DNA from: Ignavibacteriaceae bacterium
GTDB lineage: Bacteria; Bacteroidota; Ignavibacteria; Ignavibacteriales; Ignavibacteriaceae
Assembly: GCA_013388525.1 (NCBI GenBank)
Contig: JACAFA010000256.1
Coordinates: 1-41,027, forward strand
Direction of reading: 5' to 3'
DNA: 41,027 nucleotides
Positions 1-9,050 of the stretch are shown here, piece after piece; position 1 is the first letter of the stretch, and each line of letters opens with the position of its first letter. Made by a program: the position numbers and the translations under genes. The notes beneath the pieces are model-generated. The model worked only from the letters and a program-made list of their open reading frames with translations, was not told where the DNA came from and made no database searches.

Positions 1-482
1 ACATAATTTCCTTCTGATTCAAACAGTCTGATTTTTTCCAGCTTTACGAACCAGCAACGGTCACCATCTTTCACAAAAACCTGATCGTTTTCTGTAAGAG
101 TTTCGGTATCGGTTTCTTTGGCGACTTTTTTTCTTCCTTTTTCAATCAGTTTGTTGACTGTTTCTTCGAGTCGTTTTGGTTCAATTGGTTTTAGTAAATA
201 ATCGAGTGCATTGTACTCAAAAGCTTTTAGGGCGTACTCGTCATAAGCAGTGGTGAACACAACAATCGGAACACTGTCGAGTTCTTCCAGTAGTTCAAAT
301 CCTGTTTTGCCCGGCATCTGAATATCAAGAAAAATCAGATCGGGTTTCAGCTCGTTTATTTTTTCGAGTGCATCTTCGGCGTTTACTGCTTCACCAACGA
401 CCTGTAAATCTTTGAAAGGTGTAAGCAATCTTTTTAATTCTGTGCGTGCTAATCTTTCGTCGTCAATTATTAAAGCTTTCAT
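1..482 (-). CDS. LytTR-family response regulator, truncated by the window edge
   Basis: About 160 N-terminal residues are visible; the gene runs off the left end. The ATG at 482 opens a receiver domain starting MKALIIDDERLART, with the acidic pair DD near residues 7-8, the phosphoacceptor Asp in FLDIQMPG, the conserved Thr in FTTAYDEYA and Lys in LLKPI. After a linker, the start of a LytTR DNA-binding domain is seen (DGDRCWFVKLEKIRLFESEG), whose beta-strand motif is typical of AlgR/LytR regulators. The start codon lies 12 bases after the stop of the sensor kinase gene, so the two are surely co-transcribed and form one phosphorelay. It should bind DNA as a phosphorylation-dependent transcription factor. 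The target genes cannot be read from the sequence. Confidence 0.93.
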   Translation of the reverse strand, partial: MKALIIDDERLARTELKRLLTPFKDLQVVGEAVNAEDALEKINELKPDLIFLDIQMPGKTGFELLEELDSVPIVVFTTAYDEYALKAFEYNALDYLLKPIEPKRLEETVNKLIEKGRKKVAKETDTETLTENDQVFVKDGDRCWFVKLEKIRLFESEGNY

Positions 483-494
483 TTTATTTCCCTC

Positions 495-1628
495 TTAATT
501 GTTTTGAAGTGCTATCGGAATTTCAATCTCAGCGAGAACGGTATCTCCGTTTTCATTCTTTATAGAAAAATGTGCGTCATCCCCAAAGAGCAGATTCAAA
601 CGGTGTTTAGTGTTGCTTACACCAAACCCATTTGAGCTTTTCAACTGCTCTTCGCTGAAGTGTCCGCTGTTTCTTATTTCAATTTTTAATTTTGAACCAT
701 TTGATGTTGACAGTAATTTAGATTTTAAATGAATCTCTCCGCCTTCAGTCCTTTTAGCCACACCATGCTTTATTCCATTCTCAACAAGAGTCTGAATCAT
801 CATCGGAGGAATTTCAATCTTCTGTGTGCTTCTGTCAATATCGAGTTTGTATTTCAGCCGATCTTCAAATCTTATTCTTTCAAGATCGAGATAGTTTTTC
901 ACTGTTTCAATTTCATCTTCCAGCGAAACTCTTTCCATCCTTTCCATCTGCAAAGAATAACGGAGTATGTTTGACAGTTTTGTTATTGCAACTTTAGCTG
1001 ATTCAGGATCTTCTTCAATCAATGCCCGGATGCTGTTCATCGCATTGAACATAAAATGAGGATTCAATTGTGACTTCAAAGTTTTCAATTCATAATCTTT
1101 TACTGCGGCTTCCCATATAAGCGATTCAATCTCTTTCTTTTTGTAATTCTCCATATAATGAACAACATAATAAATCAGGCACCACAGCAGAATGAGTATG
1201 CTTGTGTTAATAATTCCTGCAACCAGCCGGGCAAAATTGTATTCTTCCTGTCTGAATGTTCCGGCTAAATAGCTTGCTGCAAAGACGAGAGCATAAATAA
1301 TTATTCCTGTAATTATACTGGCTGTGAGTATTCTCGGGATTGTGTTTTTGAGAGGTAGGTTGAGCCAGTTATTTTTTCTGATCACTCCGCGAATAACGTG
1401 TGTAAATACTATTCCAAGTAAACCAAGAAATATCCAGACTAAAACTCTCTGCCAGGTAATCTCTTCAAAGGATGAAATGATGAAGAGATTAATCCCGATA
1501 AATAAGTACCACCCGGTAACCTGGCTGATCCAGTATAATTGTTTACGGCTTAATTTCATTTCTTTTGAAGGATGCTGCCCTTTTAAACTTTCCTGTAAAC
1601 CCAAAGGTATTTTTTTCTCTTTTCTCAT
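495..1628 (-). CDS. LytS/YehU-type sensor histidine kinase
   Basis: 377-residue membrane kinase. Four hydrophobic segments fill roughly residues 30-170, followed by the His_kinase (PF06580) core LKSQLNPHFMFNAMNSI, whose His in NPHF is the phosphoacceptor, and an ATP-binding domain with the N-box LVENGIKHG and a glycine box around SNGFGVSNTKHRL. There is no large periplasmic sensor domain, so sensing is probably within or near the membrane, as in 5TM-like LytS proteins. ATG at 1628 is preferred over the in-frame TTG one codon upstream. No clear Shine-Dalgarno is visible for either. It is the partner of the downstream LytTR regulator. The ligand is unknown. Confidence 0.93.
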   Translation of the reverse strand: MRKEKKIPLGLQESLKGQHPSKEMKLSRKQLYWISQVTGWYLFIGINLFIISSFEEITWQRVLVWIFLGLLGIVFTHVIRGVIRKNNWLNLPLKNTIPRILTASIITGIIIYALVFAASYLAGTFRQEEYNFARLVAGIINTSILILLWCLIYYVVHYMENYKKKEIESLIWEAAVKDYELKTLKSQLNPHFMFNAMNSIRALIEEDPESAKVAITKLSNILRYSLQMERMERVSLEDEIETVKNYLDLERIRFEDRLKYKLDIDRSTQKIEIPPMMIQTLVENGIKHGVAKRTEGGEIHLKSKLLSTSNGSKLKIEIRNSGHFSEEQLKSSNGFGVSNTKHRLNLLFGDDAHFSIKNENGDTVLAEIEIPIALQNN

Positions 1629-1660
1629 CAAATATAGTCTTATTGTTAATTAAGATAAAT

Positions 1661-1690
1661 AAGCCCCGTTTGTTATTCGGGGCTTGTTTT
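1661..1690 (-). terminator. Stem-loop downstream of rseP
   Basis: AAGCCCCG (1661-1668) pairs perfectly with CGGGGCTT (1678-1685) around a 9-base loop. It lies between the end of rseP and the start of the kinase gene, so it probably terminates rseP transcripts. The T-tract is weak on the minus strand and a little better on the plus strand, so it could act in both directions. Confidence 0.65.
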
Positions 1691-1795
1691 ACAATTCAAA
1701 CTTATTGAGTTAACCGGTGAGCGGTGGATTAATTTTTATAGTAGGTAATATTTGAGGATAGGTGGGTTTTTACCTGTTACTTTTACATGTGTATT

Positions 1796-3151
1796 CTACA
1801 AAGAAAGTATATCGTTATAAAGTATAAATGCCATCAACAGTAAAAGCAGAACAAAGCCAGTGTTGTTGATTGCGATTTTTACTTTGACCGGTATTTCTCT
1901 TCTTGTAATTGTCTCTATAATTATCATCAGCAAGTGTCCGCCGTCAAGGACAGGGAAAGGCATAATATTAATTATTGCAAGACTAAGACTGAGCACTGCA
2001 AGGAAGAAAAGAAAACTTTCAATTCCAACATCGGCAGATTTTGCTGCAAGCTGTGCGATACGTACAGGTCCGCCGAAAGCCTTTTTAAATTCAACCTGAC
2101 CGCCAATAACTTTACCCGCAACACTGAAAGTTACTTTAGTAAGATTAACCAGATCAACTCCTGCAACATAAAAGGATTCAAAAAATCCAAATGTTTTATA
2201 CTCTGATCTGCCTTCAAAAATATCGTTTATCGCTATTCCGATTTTTCCATCGCTGCCGGGAGTAACTGCAAGATTCAAAGTATCACTTGCTCTAACTACT
2301 TTTGCCTGAAGTTCAACTCCGGCACTCTGCGAAACTATTTCAATAAACTCAGAAGAACTTCCGAGAGGTTGTCCGTTAATTGAAACAATAATATCGCCGG
2401 AAAGTAGTCCGGCTTTTTCAGCAGGAGAGTCTTTCATTACTTCAGCAACATAAGGTCTGAAGCCATCCGGAGTTATTAATTCTCCCTGCTTTTCAATATC
2501 CGGAATCATCTTTCTCGAAACAAAAATATTTTCCTCAACACCGTTTCGTAATACTTTTACGTTTAGATCTTCGCCGATTGTGTTGATGTAGATTTCATTT
2601 CTGATTTCATCCCAGTTATTTACTGCAACGCCGTTTATTGATTGGATAACATCGCCTTTCATAAATCCAATTGAATCGGCAGGACTGTCAGCCTTAACAT
2701 AACCGACAGTAGTAGTAAGTGTAACCGGTTTGCCTTTAAAGAAATTTGCACCCCAAAAAATTAAGACAGCAAGTAAAAGATTCATTAAAACTCCGGCTGT
2801 AATTACAAATGATTTCTGCCAGAAATTTTTTGAACGAAACTCATACGGCTGTGGTTCTTTGTTTGCGAATTCGGTATCTCCACTTTCATCAACCATTCCG
2901 GCAATTTTAACATAACCGCCGAGAGGAAGTATAGAAAGTCTATAATCTGTATTTCCCTCACCATCAAAATCTTTTGGAAGATTACCGAAAGTGAAGCCTG
3001 TTTTTTTGTTGTATCCGAAAAGTCTTTTTCCAAATCCGATCGCGAAAACATCTGCACGCATTCCAGTCATTTTTGCTGCGAGGAAATGTCCCAGTTCGTG
3101 AATGAAGACCAGTATTCCAATTGTAATCGCAAAATAAATTATATAATCCAT
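1796..3151 (-). CDS. rseP: RIP metalloprotease RseP (site-2 protease)
   Basis: 451-residue intramembrane zinc protease that cleaves transmembrane anti-sigma factors and similar substrates within the inner membrane. The zinc-binding HELGH lies in the first membrane helix (about residues 19-23). The second catalytic motif, MPFPVLDGGH, lies near residue 400. Two PDZ domains sit between them (around residues 150-215 and 230-300, each with an SPADS/SPAEKAGL-type carboxylate-binding loop), and C-terminal membrane helices follow. Length and domain order match E. coli RseP (about 450 residues). ATG at 3151 has an AGGAG about ten bases upstream. The gene follows dxr in the same direction, a pairing common in bacteria (dxr-rseP). 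The 151-base gap between them holds an inverted repeat. The anti-sigma substrate is not in the window. Confidence 0.97.
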   Translation of the reverse strand: MDYIIYFAITIGILVFIHELGHFLAAKMTGMRADVFAIGFGKRLFGYNKKTGFTFGNLPKDFDGEGNTDYRLSILPLGGYVKIAGMVDESGDTEFANKEPQPYEFRSKNFWQKSFVITAGVLMNLLLAVLIFWGANFFKGKPVTLTTTVGYVKADSPADSIGFMKGDVIQSINGVAVNNWDEIRNEIYINTIGEDLNVKVLRNGVEENIFVSRKMIPDIEKQGELITPDGFRPYVAEVMKDSPAEKAGLLSGDIIVSINGQPLGSSSEFIEIVSQSAGVELQAKVVRASDTLNLAVTPGSDGKIGIAINDIFEGRSEYKTFGFFESFYVAGVDLVNLTKVTFSVAGKVIGGQVEFKKAFGGPVRIAQLAAKSADVGIESFLFFLAVLSLSLAIINIMPFPVLDGGHLLMIIIETITRREIPVKVKIAINNTGFVLLLLLMAFILYNDILSL

Positions 3152-3214
3152 TAAGAAAGTAACTCCTGTTTCTCAGTTAAAAATTAGATCAAGTTTTTTT
3201 TCTATTAGCAATAT

Positions 3215-3296
3215 GATGCTTGATTCCGGATACTTGATTCTGGAATTGATGCTACTTTTAATTTTATCCAGCATCCAGTATCTGATTGCCAGCATC
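3215..3296. repeat. Imperfect 29-nt inverted repeat between dxr and rseP
   Basis: The arm at 3215-3243 (GATGCTTGATTCCGG...) is an imperfect reverse complement of 3268-3296 (...GATTGCCAGCATC). Shared blocks are GATGCT, GATACT and CTGG, with a 24-base loop. The CCAGCATC motif also recurs as a direct repeat (3268-3275, 3289-3296). It looks like a dispersed palindromic intergenic repeat rather than a terminator, since no T-run follows. Confidence 0.6.
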
Positions 3297-3302
3297 CAGC
3301 AA

Positions 3303-4445
3303 TCAGGTTAACGTCATTACATATTCTCTTGTAAGTCTATCACACTCAAATATTGTTCCCAAATCCGGTGAAAAAACGGATTCAACCTTATCTAAAGCTT
3401 TATTTATTAGCAAGGGAATATCTGAGAACTTTATTTCTTTATGTAAAAATTTACTGACTGCGACCTCGTTTGCAGCATTTAAAATACACGGAGCAGTTCC
3501 ACCAGTATCTAGTGCATCGAATGCCAGTTTTAAACATTCAAATTTTGTAAGGTCCGGTTCGTAAAATGTTAGTGAACTAATTGCCGGTAAATCTGTTCTA
3601 TCAAAATTATTCCGAACTCTTTCCGGAAAAGTAAGTGCATATTGAATTGGTAGCTTCATATCCGGCAAGCCAAGCTGTGCTTTCATTGAGCCATCAACAA
3701 ACTGAACCATATAGTGAATAATTGACTGCGGATGAATTACAACTTCAATCTTTTCTGCCGGCAATCCGAATAACCAATGTGCTTCAATAACCTCAAGTCC
3801 TTTATTCATCATCGTTGCAGAATCTATAGTGATCTTACTTCCCATTTTCCAGTTTGGATGATTGAGCGCTTCATCAACAGTTGCATTTTCAAAAAACGAT
3901 TTATCTTTATCGCGAAAAGGTCCACCCGAAGCAGTGAGAATTAATTTTTCAACTTCATTTAAATTTTCACCGACGAGGCATTGATATATTGCACTATGCT
4001 CAGAATCAACCGGAATTATCTCCGCAGAATTTTCAAGAACAAGCTTCGTAACGATTTCTCCGGCAACCACCAGTGTTTCCTTGTTAGCAAGAGCGATTCT
4101 TTTTCCTCTTTTTACAGCTTCGATAGTGGGAGCCAAACCGGAAAAACCAACCATCGCTCCCATAAAAATATTGTAATCACATTCAATGGATGCTTTGATT
4201 AATCCATCTTCGCCAATGAATAACTCACAGCCAGCAGGAATTTTCCCGGAGATTTCATTTGCGGCTTTTGCATCACGTACAACAACAACTTTCGGATTGA
4301 ATTCTTTAATCTGTTCGAGAAGTAAATCAGTATTTGAATTTACTGTAAGTCCTGCTACTTCAAAATCATCTCTGAGATTTCTGATTACGTTCAGGCAATT
4401 AACACCAATCGATCCTGTTGAGCCAAGTATAAACACTTTTTTCAT
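3303..4445 (-). CDS. dxr: 1-deoxy-D-xylulose 5-phosphate reductoisomerase
   Basis: 380 residues, the usual length. The enzyme converts DXP to 2-C-methyl-D-erythritol 4-phosphate with NADPH and a divalent metal, the first committed step of the MEP isoprenoid pathway. Visible motifs: NADPH-binding LGSTGSIGVN at the N-terminus, ALANKETLV, metal-binding PVDSEHSAI (Asp and Glu ligands), the substrate loop SGGPFRD, the flexible-loop region NHPNWKMGSKITIDSATMMN followed by KGLEVIEAHWLF, and HPQSIIH. It is the first gene of the dxr-rseP pair. ATG at 4445 is the only good start. A second MEP gene, ispG, lies at the other end of the window. Confidence 0.98.
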   Translation of the reverse strand: MKKVFILGSTGSIGVNCLNVIRNLRDDFEVAGLTVNSNTDLLLEQIKEFNPKVVVVRDAKAANEISGKIPAGCELFIGEDGLIKASIECDYNIFMGAMVGFSGLAPTIEAVKRGKRIALANKETLVVAGEIVTKLVLENSAEIIPVDSEHSAIYQCLVGENLNEVEKLILTASGGPFRDKDKSFFENATVDEALNHPNWKMGSKITIDSATMMNKGLEVIEAHWLFGLPAEKIEVVIHPQSIIHYMVQFVDGSMKAQLGLPDMKLPIQYALTFPERVRNNFDRTDLPAISSLTFYEPDLTKFECLKLAFDALDTGGTAPCILNAANEVAVSKFLHKEIKFSDIPLLINKALDKVESVFSPDLGTIFECDRLTREYVMTLT

Positions 4446-4587
4446 CGGGGTAAAAATACTTAAAAACAGCCGAAAGATTAAGCTCTGCGGTAATGCACTG
4501 GTTTAATAATGTAATTGCTCATTTGCTTGAATAATAAACATTTAATTGACCTTGAAAGCGAATAATAAATTATTATTTTGCAGTTAT

Positions 4588-6432
4588 ATGAAAACTAAAA
4601 TTGCTTTTATCATTATACTGGTGATTACGCTTTCTGTTCAGGCACAACAAAGAAATGAACAGAAGTTTATGCTTGCACAGAATTATGAACAGATTGGTGA
4701 TTATGATACTGCTGTAAAGATTTATGAGGAGTTATATCAATCAGATATGGCAAACCCGATGTATATAAATGCACTCTATCGGGTTTACACTCAACTAAAA
4801 AATTATGCTGCACTTATAAATATTCTTGATGAAAGAATAAAACAGAAACCTGATGATGTTGAAGCTTACGGAATGCTTGGTTCAACTTATTACCTGAATG
4901 GAAATGAAGAAAAAGCATTTGAAGTTTGGAAAAAACCATTTCAATCATCAAGTGTAAATCCTGTATTTTACAGATTGATAGCAAACTATGCTCTTGAAAG
5001 AAGGGCGTTTGAAATTGCTATCGAGTTATACGAACAGGGAAAAGAAGTTTCAAATGATAAAGTAATTTATTCTTTTGATCTTGCGAAGCTTTACTCTTTA
5101 ACAATGCAGTTTGAAAAAGCCGCCAGCGAATATTGTTTTATTTTAAAGAGCGAACCTTCACAAAAACAAGTTGTTGAGCAAAGAGTTTTTGAAAATATAA
5201 ACAGACCGGGTGCGCTTGATGCAACTCTTAAAGTGATTGAAGATTGTGCTGATAAAAATAATCTTAGTTTTTCTTTTCTGCTGGCAAGATTATATTCTGA
5301 AAAAAAATCTTATCAGAAAGCTTATGAGATTTACCTCGCCATTGACGAGAAACAATCAAGTAAGGGAAGAGAACTTTACAATTTTGCACGTCAAATGCTT
5401 TCTGAAAAAGAGTACGAACTTGCAGCTGAAGTCTTTAAATCTATCACCAGCCGTTATCCGGATTCTCCGGTTTTATCTCAGGCATATCTTGGCTATGCAC
5501 GATCACTTGAAGCATCGTTGTTTGATGACTATGAGAAGTCACTCCCGTTGTGGAAAACTTATTTCCAATTAAAATATTTTCAATCTGAAAAAACTGAAGA
5601 GGTGTTAAATGCATTTAATGTGGTGATAAATCTCTACAAACATTCAGAACCAGCATATGAAAGCATACTCAGGTCAGCCATCATAAAATATTATCTTTTG
5701 AATGAGTATGAAGAAGCAAGAAAACAGTTGGAAATAATTGTTAAGGAAGCACCGCTTTCCGTAAATTCTGCAGAAGCATATCTGGAGTTGGGAAATATTG
5801 CGTTGATTGAAGGGAAACCCGATGAAGCAGAAAAAGATTTTTCAGCAATCTTGAAACTGATAAGTGCCAATGAAGAACAGAAGAACAAAGCAATTTATAA
5901 GCTGGGAAAAGTAAATTTTTATCAGGGGAATTTTGACGAGGCAAAGAAAAATTTATCAAAAGTACTTGGCAATCTGAAAGATAATTCTGCAAATGATGCC
6001 ATTGAACTTACTCTATTATTGAACCCTCAGATGAATGATTCGTCTAACCTGATAACTTATGCCCGGGCTGAATTTCTTGCAGAACAGAAAATGTTTGAGG
6101 AAGCTGCTGTCAGCTACAAAAAATTAGCAGAGAATCAGCAGGCATTTGTTTTGCGAACGATATCAGCAATAAAATATTGTGAAATGCTGATTGCTATGGA
6201 TAATTATACTGAAGCAGTTGTTGTTCTGGAAAGTGTATCTTCAGAAGGCGAAAAAAATATTTATTCTGACAAAGCAGTATATTTGCTCGGTAAAATCTAT
6301 CAATATGGCATAAAAAATTTCAGCAAAGCAGAAGAATATTATCAAAAGCTTTTGGCTGATTATCCAAAATCAATTTATGTGGATGATGCAAGAACAAAAA
6401 TTTTATTATTACAGAATAAACCGGGAACATAA
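4588..6432 (+). CDS. Secreted tetratricopeptide-repeat protein
   Basis: About 614 residues. I chose ATG at 4588 rather than the in-frame ATG at 4546 because it begins a clean signal peptide (MKTKIAFIIILVITLSVQA, cleavage before QQ). The mature part is almost wholly helical TPR units, for example residues resembling NYEQIGDYDTAVKIYEELYQ, AYGMLGSTYYLNGNEEKAFE, AYLELGNIALIEGKPDEAEK and AVYLLGKIYQYGIKNFSKAE. It ends with a YbgF/BamD-like pattern (AEEYYQKLLADYPKSIYVDD). It is probably periplasmic or outer-membrane-associated and acts as a protein-interaction scaffold; no catalytic motif is visible. Its TAA is followed directly by the ATG of clpX, implying one transcript. Function beyond TPR scaffolding is unknown. 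Confidence 0.88.
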   Translation: MKTKIAFIIILVITLSVQAQQRNEQKFMLAQNYEQIGDYDTAVKIYEELYQSDMANPMYINALYRVYTQLKNYAALINILDERIKQKPDDVEAYGMLGSTYYLNGNEEKAFEVWKKPFQSSSVNPVFYRLIANYALERRAFEIAIELYEQGKEVSNDKVIYSFDLAKLYSLTMQFEKAASEYCFILKSEPSQKQVVEQRVFENINRPGALDATLKVIEDCADKNNLSFSFLLARLYSEKKSYQKAYEIYLAIDEKQSSKGRELYNFARQMLSEKEYELAAEVFKSITSRYPDSPVLSQAYLGYARSLEASLFDDYEKSLPLWKTYFQLKYFQSEKTEEVLNAFNVVINLYKHSEPAYESILRSAIIKYYLLNEYEEARKQLEIIVKEAPLSVNSAEAYLELGNIALIEGKPDEAEKDFSAILKLISANEEQKNKAIYKLGKVNFYQGNFDEAKKNLSKVLGNLKDNSANDAIELTLLLNPQMNDSSNLITYARAEFLAEQKMFEEAAVSYKKLAENQQAFVLRTISAIKYCEMLIAMDNYTEAVVVLESVSSEGEKNIYSDKAVYLLGKIYQYGIKNFSKAEEYYQKLLADYPKSIYVDDARTKILLLQNKPGT

Positions 6433-7683
6433 ATGAGTAGAAAACAGGGACAGAAAATTGTAGTATGTTCATTCTGCGGCAGAGAGGGAAGCGAAGTCGG
6501 AGGAATGATTGCCGGACCGGATGTTTATATTTGCGATATCTGTATTGCAAGCAGCGTAGATATCCTGAAAAATAATCTTGCAGCTTATCAGAGCACAAAC
6601 CGTAGAGAAAAATATATTCATACTCCTGAATCAATTAAAAAACAACTTGATGAATATGTAATCGGGCAGGATCGTGCAAAGAAAGTTTTATCAGTTGCTG
6701 TTTATAATCATTATAAAAGAATAAGTATGCGTTCAACATTTTTTGAGCTGGAAGATGTTGAAATAGAAAAAAGTAACATAATGTTGATTGGGCCAACCGG
6801 TGTTGGCAAAACATTACTTGCACAAACTCTCGCAAAAATTCTTGACGTTCCTTTTGCAATTGCTGATGCAACCACACTTACAGAAGCCGGTTACGTTGGT
6901 GATGATGTTGAAACAGTTCTTGTTCATCTTCTCCAGGCTGCAGATTATAATCTTGACAGAGCTCAGAAGGGAATTGTTTATATTGATGAGATTGACAAGA
7001 TTGCCCGGAAAAGTGAAAGCACATCAATTACACGCGATGTTTCCGGCGAAGGAGTTCAGCAGGCACTTCTGAAAATACTTGAAGGAACAATAGCAGGCGT
7101 TCCTCCCAAAGGCGGAAGAAAACATCCCGAGCAGAGTTTAATAAATGTGAACACAAAAAATATTCTTTTTATTCTCGGTGGTGCTTTTGATGGTATTGAT
7201 AAAATAATAGCAGCGCGAATCAACAAAAATAAAATGGGCTTTGCAAGAGATGTTAAAGACAAAAATGAAGAGGATGATCTTCTTAAATTTATTCAACCGG
7301 AAGATTTACTAAAGTATGGACTGATTCCTGAACTTATTGGAAGAATACCTATCGTGGCGCCTCTACATCAGCTTAATGAGGAAGCTATGAGAAGCATTCT
7401 GACTGATCCTAAAAATGCAATACTTAAACAATATAAAAAATTATTTTTGATGGAAGGCGTTGAACTTGAGTTTGATAAATTCGCATTGAATGCAATCGTT
7501 GAAAAAGCCATGATTAAAAAAACCGGAGCGCGTGCTCTTCGCTCTATTGTTGAGGATTTTATGCTTGATATAATGTATGAACTGCCAAACAGAAAAAGCA
7601 TTGAAAAATGTATTATTACGAAAGATGTGGTTGAAAAAGGTGAAGAACCTTTATTTATTAAAGCGGAAAAGAAGTCAGCGTGA
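6433..7683 (+). CDS. clpX: ATP-dependent Clp protease ATP-binding subunit ClpX
   Basis: 416-residue AAA+ unfoldase that delivers substrates to the ClpP peptidase. The N-terminal C4 zinc-binding domain has Cys12, Cys15, Cys34 and Cys37 (VCSFCG ... YICDIC). Walker A is GPTGVGKT at 120-127. The pore loop is GYVGDDVE, Walker B lies in [15 protein letters not shown], the RKH loop is in GGRKHPEQ, and sensor 2 is in [14 protein letters not shown] loop region: the expected LGF/IGF tripeptide for ClpP docking appears as MGF in KNKMGFARD (about residue 260), a mild deviation. The ATG directly abuts the stop of the TPR gene (TAAATG), and no strong Shine-Dalgarno is visible, so translation is probably coupled. 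clpP is not in the window. Confidence 0.98.
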   Translation: MSRKQGQKIVVCSFCGREGSEVGGMIAGPDVYICDICIASSVDILKNNLAAYQSTNRREKYIHTPESIKKQLDEYVIGQDRAKKVLSVAVYNHYKRISMRSTFFELEDVEIEKSNIMLIGPTGVGKTLLAQTLAKILDVPFAIADATTLTEAGYVGDDVETVLVHLLQAADYNLDRAQKGIVYIDEIDKIARKSESTSITRDVSGEGVQQALLKILEGTIAGVPPKGGRKHPEQSLINVNTKNILFILGGAFDGIDKIIAARINKNKMGFARDVKDKNEEDDLLKFIQPEDLLKYGLIPELIGRIPIVAPLHQLNEEAMRSILTDPKNAILKQYKKLFLMEGVELEFDKFALNAIVEKAMIKKTGARALRSIVEDFMLDIMYELPNRKSIEKCIITKDVVEKGEEPLFIKAEKKSA

Positions 7684-7689
7684 ATCTGA

Positions 7690-7773
7690 AAATGGCTGCA
7701 TTGTTACATTGCTAAATTGCTAATGGCAATAAAACAATAAAACAATATAACAGTTTAACAATTTATCAATTCT
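7690..7773. repeat. AT-rich repetitive intergenic tract
   Basis: Degenerate reiterations of ATTGTTA/ATTGCTAA are followed by their complements (AACAATA, AACAATAT, TTTAACAATTT), giving an imperfect inverted repeat between clpX and the next gene. It may fold in the transcript. No classical terminator T-run was identified. Confidence 0.45.
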
Positions 7774-7784
7774 TTTTTTGAATT

Positions 7785-9050
7785 ATGGCTAGAATGACTT
7801 TACAAATATTAATCTCCGTTATATTCTTTTCTTTTTCAGTTCTTCCTCAATCCAAAATCCTCATCAATATGGATTTGAATCAAACCGATCATCTTAAAGC
7901 TTACGGAATAACTTACCGGGCATTAACAAAAGGATACAAAGCAGATTGGCTTCTTAACTACAAAGGTGGATCCTTTCTTATTGATTACAGTGATGAGCTT
8001 GCAGCAGAATGCAGAGTAAATAATGTAGCTTTTGAAACAATTTCACTTTCGCAGACTACGGAGATTTACTCATTCGTGCAGAGTGAAGAAAATAATATGG
8101 ATGTTGTTAGATTAGAAAAAGCACCGAAGGTAGCGGTTTATGTTCCGCCGGGTTTTCAGCCGTGGGATGATGCTGTTACACTAGCTCTTGAATATGCTCA
8201 GGTTCCGTACGAAAAAATCTGGAATGATGAAATCTTAAAAGGTGATCTTGATAATTATGACTGGCTTCATCTTCATCACGAGGATTTTACCGGGCAGTAC
8301 GGAAAATTTTATGCAAGTTTTGCAAATGCTCAATGGTACATTGATCAGCAGCTTCTTTATGAACAAAATGCAAAGAAGAATGGATTTAAAAAAGTTTCAG
8401 AGATGATGAGAACAGTTGCTGTTGATATAAAAAATTATGTTGGTAAAGGTGGTTTCCTTTTTGCGATGTGCTCTGCAACTGATTCGTACGATATTGCTCT
8501 CTCGGCAATAAACGTTGACATCTGTGAACAGATGTACGATGGTGATGCTGCTGATCCGAATGCACAACAGAAAATTAATTTCGATAACACACTTGCCTTT
8601 ACAAACTTCAGGCTGGAAATGAATCCTTATGTTTATGAATACAGTGATATTGACATACAGCCGATGGAAGTTGGGAATTTTGAGAATGATTACTTTACGT
8701 TATTTGAGTTCTCTGCGAAGTACGATCCGGTGCCGACGATGCTTACACAATGTCATGCAAATATTATTCGTGGATTTATGGGACAAACTTCAATGTTCAG
8801 AAGAAGCACCATAAAAAATTCAGTCACCATTCTTGCTGAAAGAAAGGGAACTGACCAGGTTAAATATATTCACGGTAATTACGGAAGGGGAACATTCACA
8901 TTTTACGGCGGTCACGATCCTGAAGATTACCAGCACGCTGTTGGCGATCCTCCAACTGATCTTAGTCTTTACAAAAACTCTCCCGGATACAGGTTGATAT
9001 TAAATAATATTCTCTTTCCTGCAGCAACAAAGAAGAAGCAGAAGACATAA
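7785..9050 (+). CDS. Secreted protein with amidotransferase-like fold (often labelled 'asparagine synthetase B')
   Basis: 421 residues with an N-terminal signal peptide (hydrophobic residues 5-20, ending VLPQS). I recall this conserved Bacteroidota/Ignavibacteria family (opening ...HLKAYGITY ... WLLNYKGGSF) as one that databases often call asparagine synthetase B. The sequence does not support that name: there is no N-terminal catalytic Cys2 and no SGGLDSS ATP-pyrophosphatase motif. Instead, residues 112-235 resemble a class I glutamine-amidotransferase/ThuA-like fold, with strand VAVYVPPGF, then YDWLHLHHEDFTGQ, and a nucleophile-elbow-like GGFLFAMCSATDS carrying Cys229. Late His residues (NYGRGTFTFYGGHDPEDYQH) could complete a catalytic site. 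Substrate and role are unknown. The ATG at 7785 lacks a clear ribosome-binding site; ATG at 7794 is an alternative. Confidence 0.75.
   Translation: MARMTLQILISVIFFSFSVLPQSKILINMDLNQTDHLKAYGITYRALTKGYKADWLLNYKGGSFLIDYSDELAAECRVNNVAFETISLSQTTEIYSFVQSEENNMDVVRLEKAPKVAVYVPPGFQPWDDAVTLALEYAQVPYEKIWNDEILKGDLDNYDWLHLHHEDFTGQYGKFYASFANAQWYIDQQLLYEQNAKKNGFKKVSEMMRTVAVDIKNYVGKGGFLFAMCSATDSYDIALSAINVDICEQMYDGDAADPNAQQKINFDNTLAFTNFRLEMNPYVYEYSDIDIQPMEVGNFENDYFTLFEFSAKYDPVPTMLTQCHANIIRGFMGQTSMFRRSTIKNSVTILAERKGTDQVKYIHGNYGRGTFTFYGGHDPEDYQHAVGDPPTDLSLYKNSPGYRLILNNILFPAATKKKQKT

Noticed and set aside
5237..5572. Alternative-frame ORFs inside the TPR gene and other large genes
   Set aside because: They lie wholly within well-supported genes, lack recognisable motifs and have low-complexity composition expected for shadow frames.
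7785..9050. Asparagine synthetase B
   Set aside because: There is no N-terminal nucleophilic Cys, no SGGLDSS motif and a signal peptide is present; the label would be a propagated misannotation.
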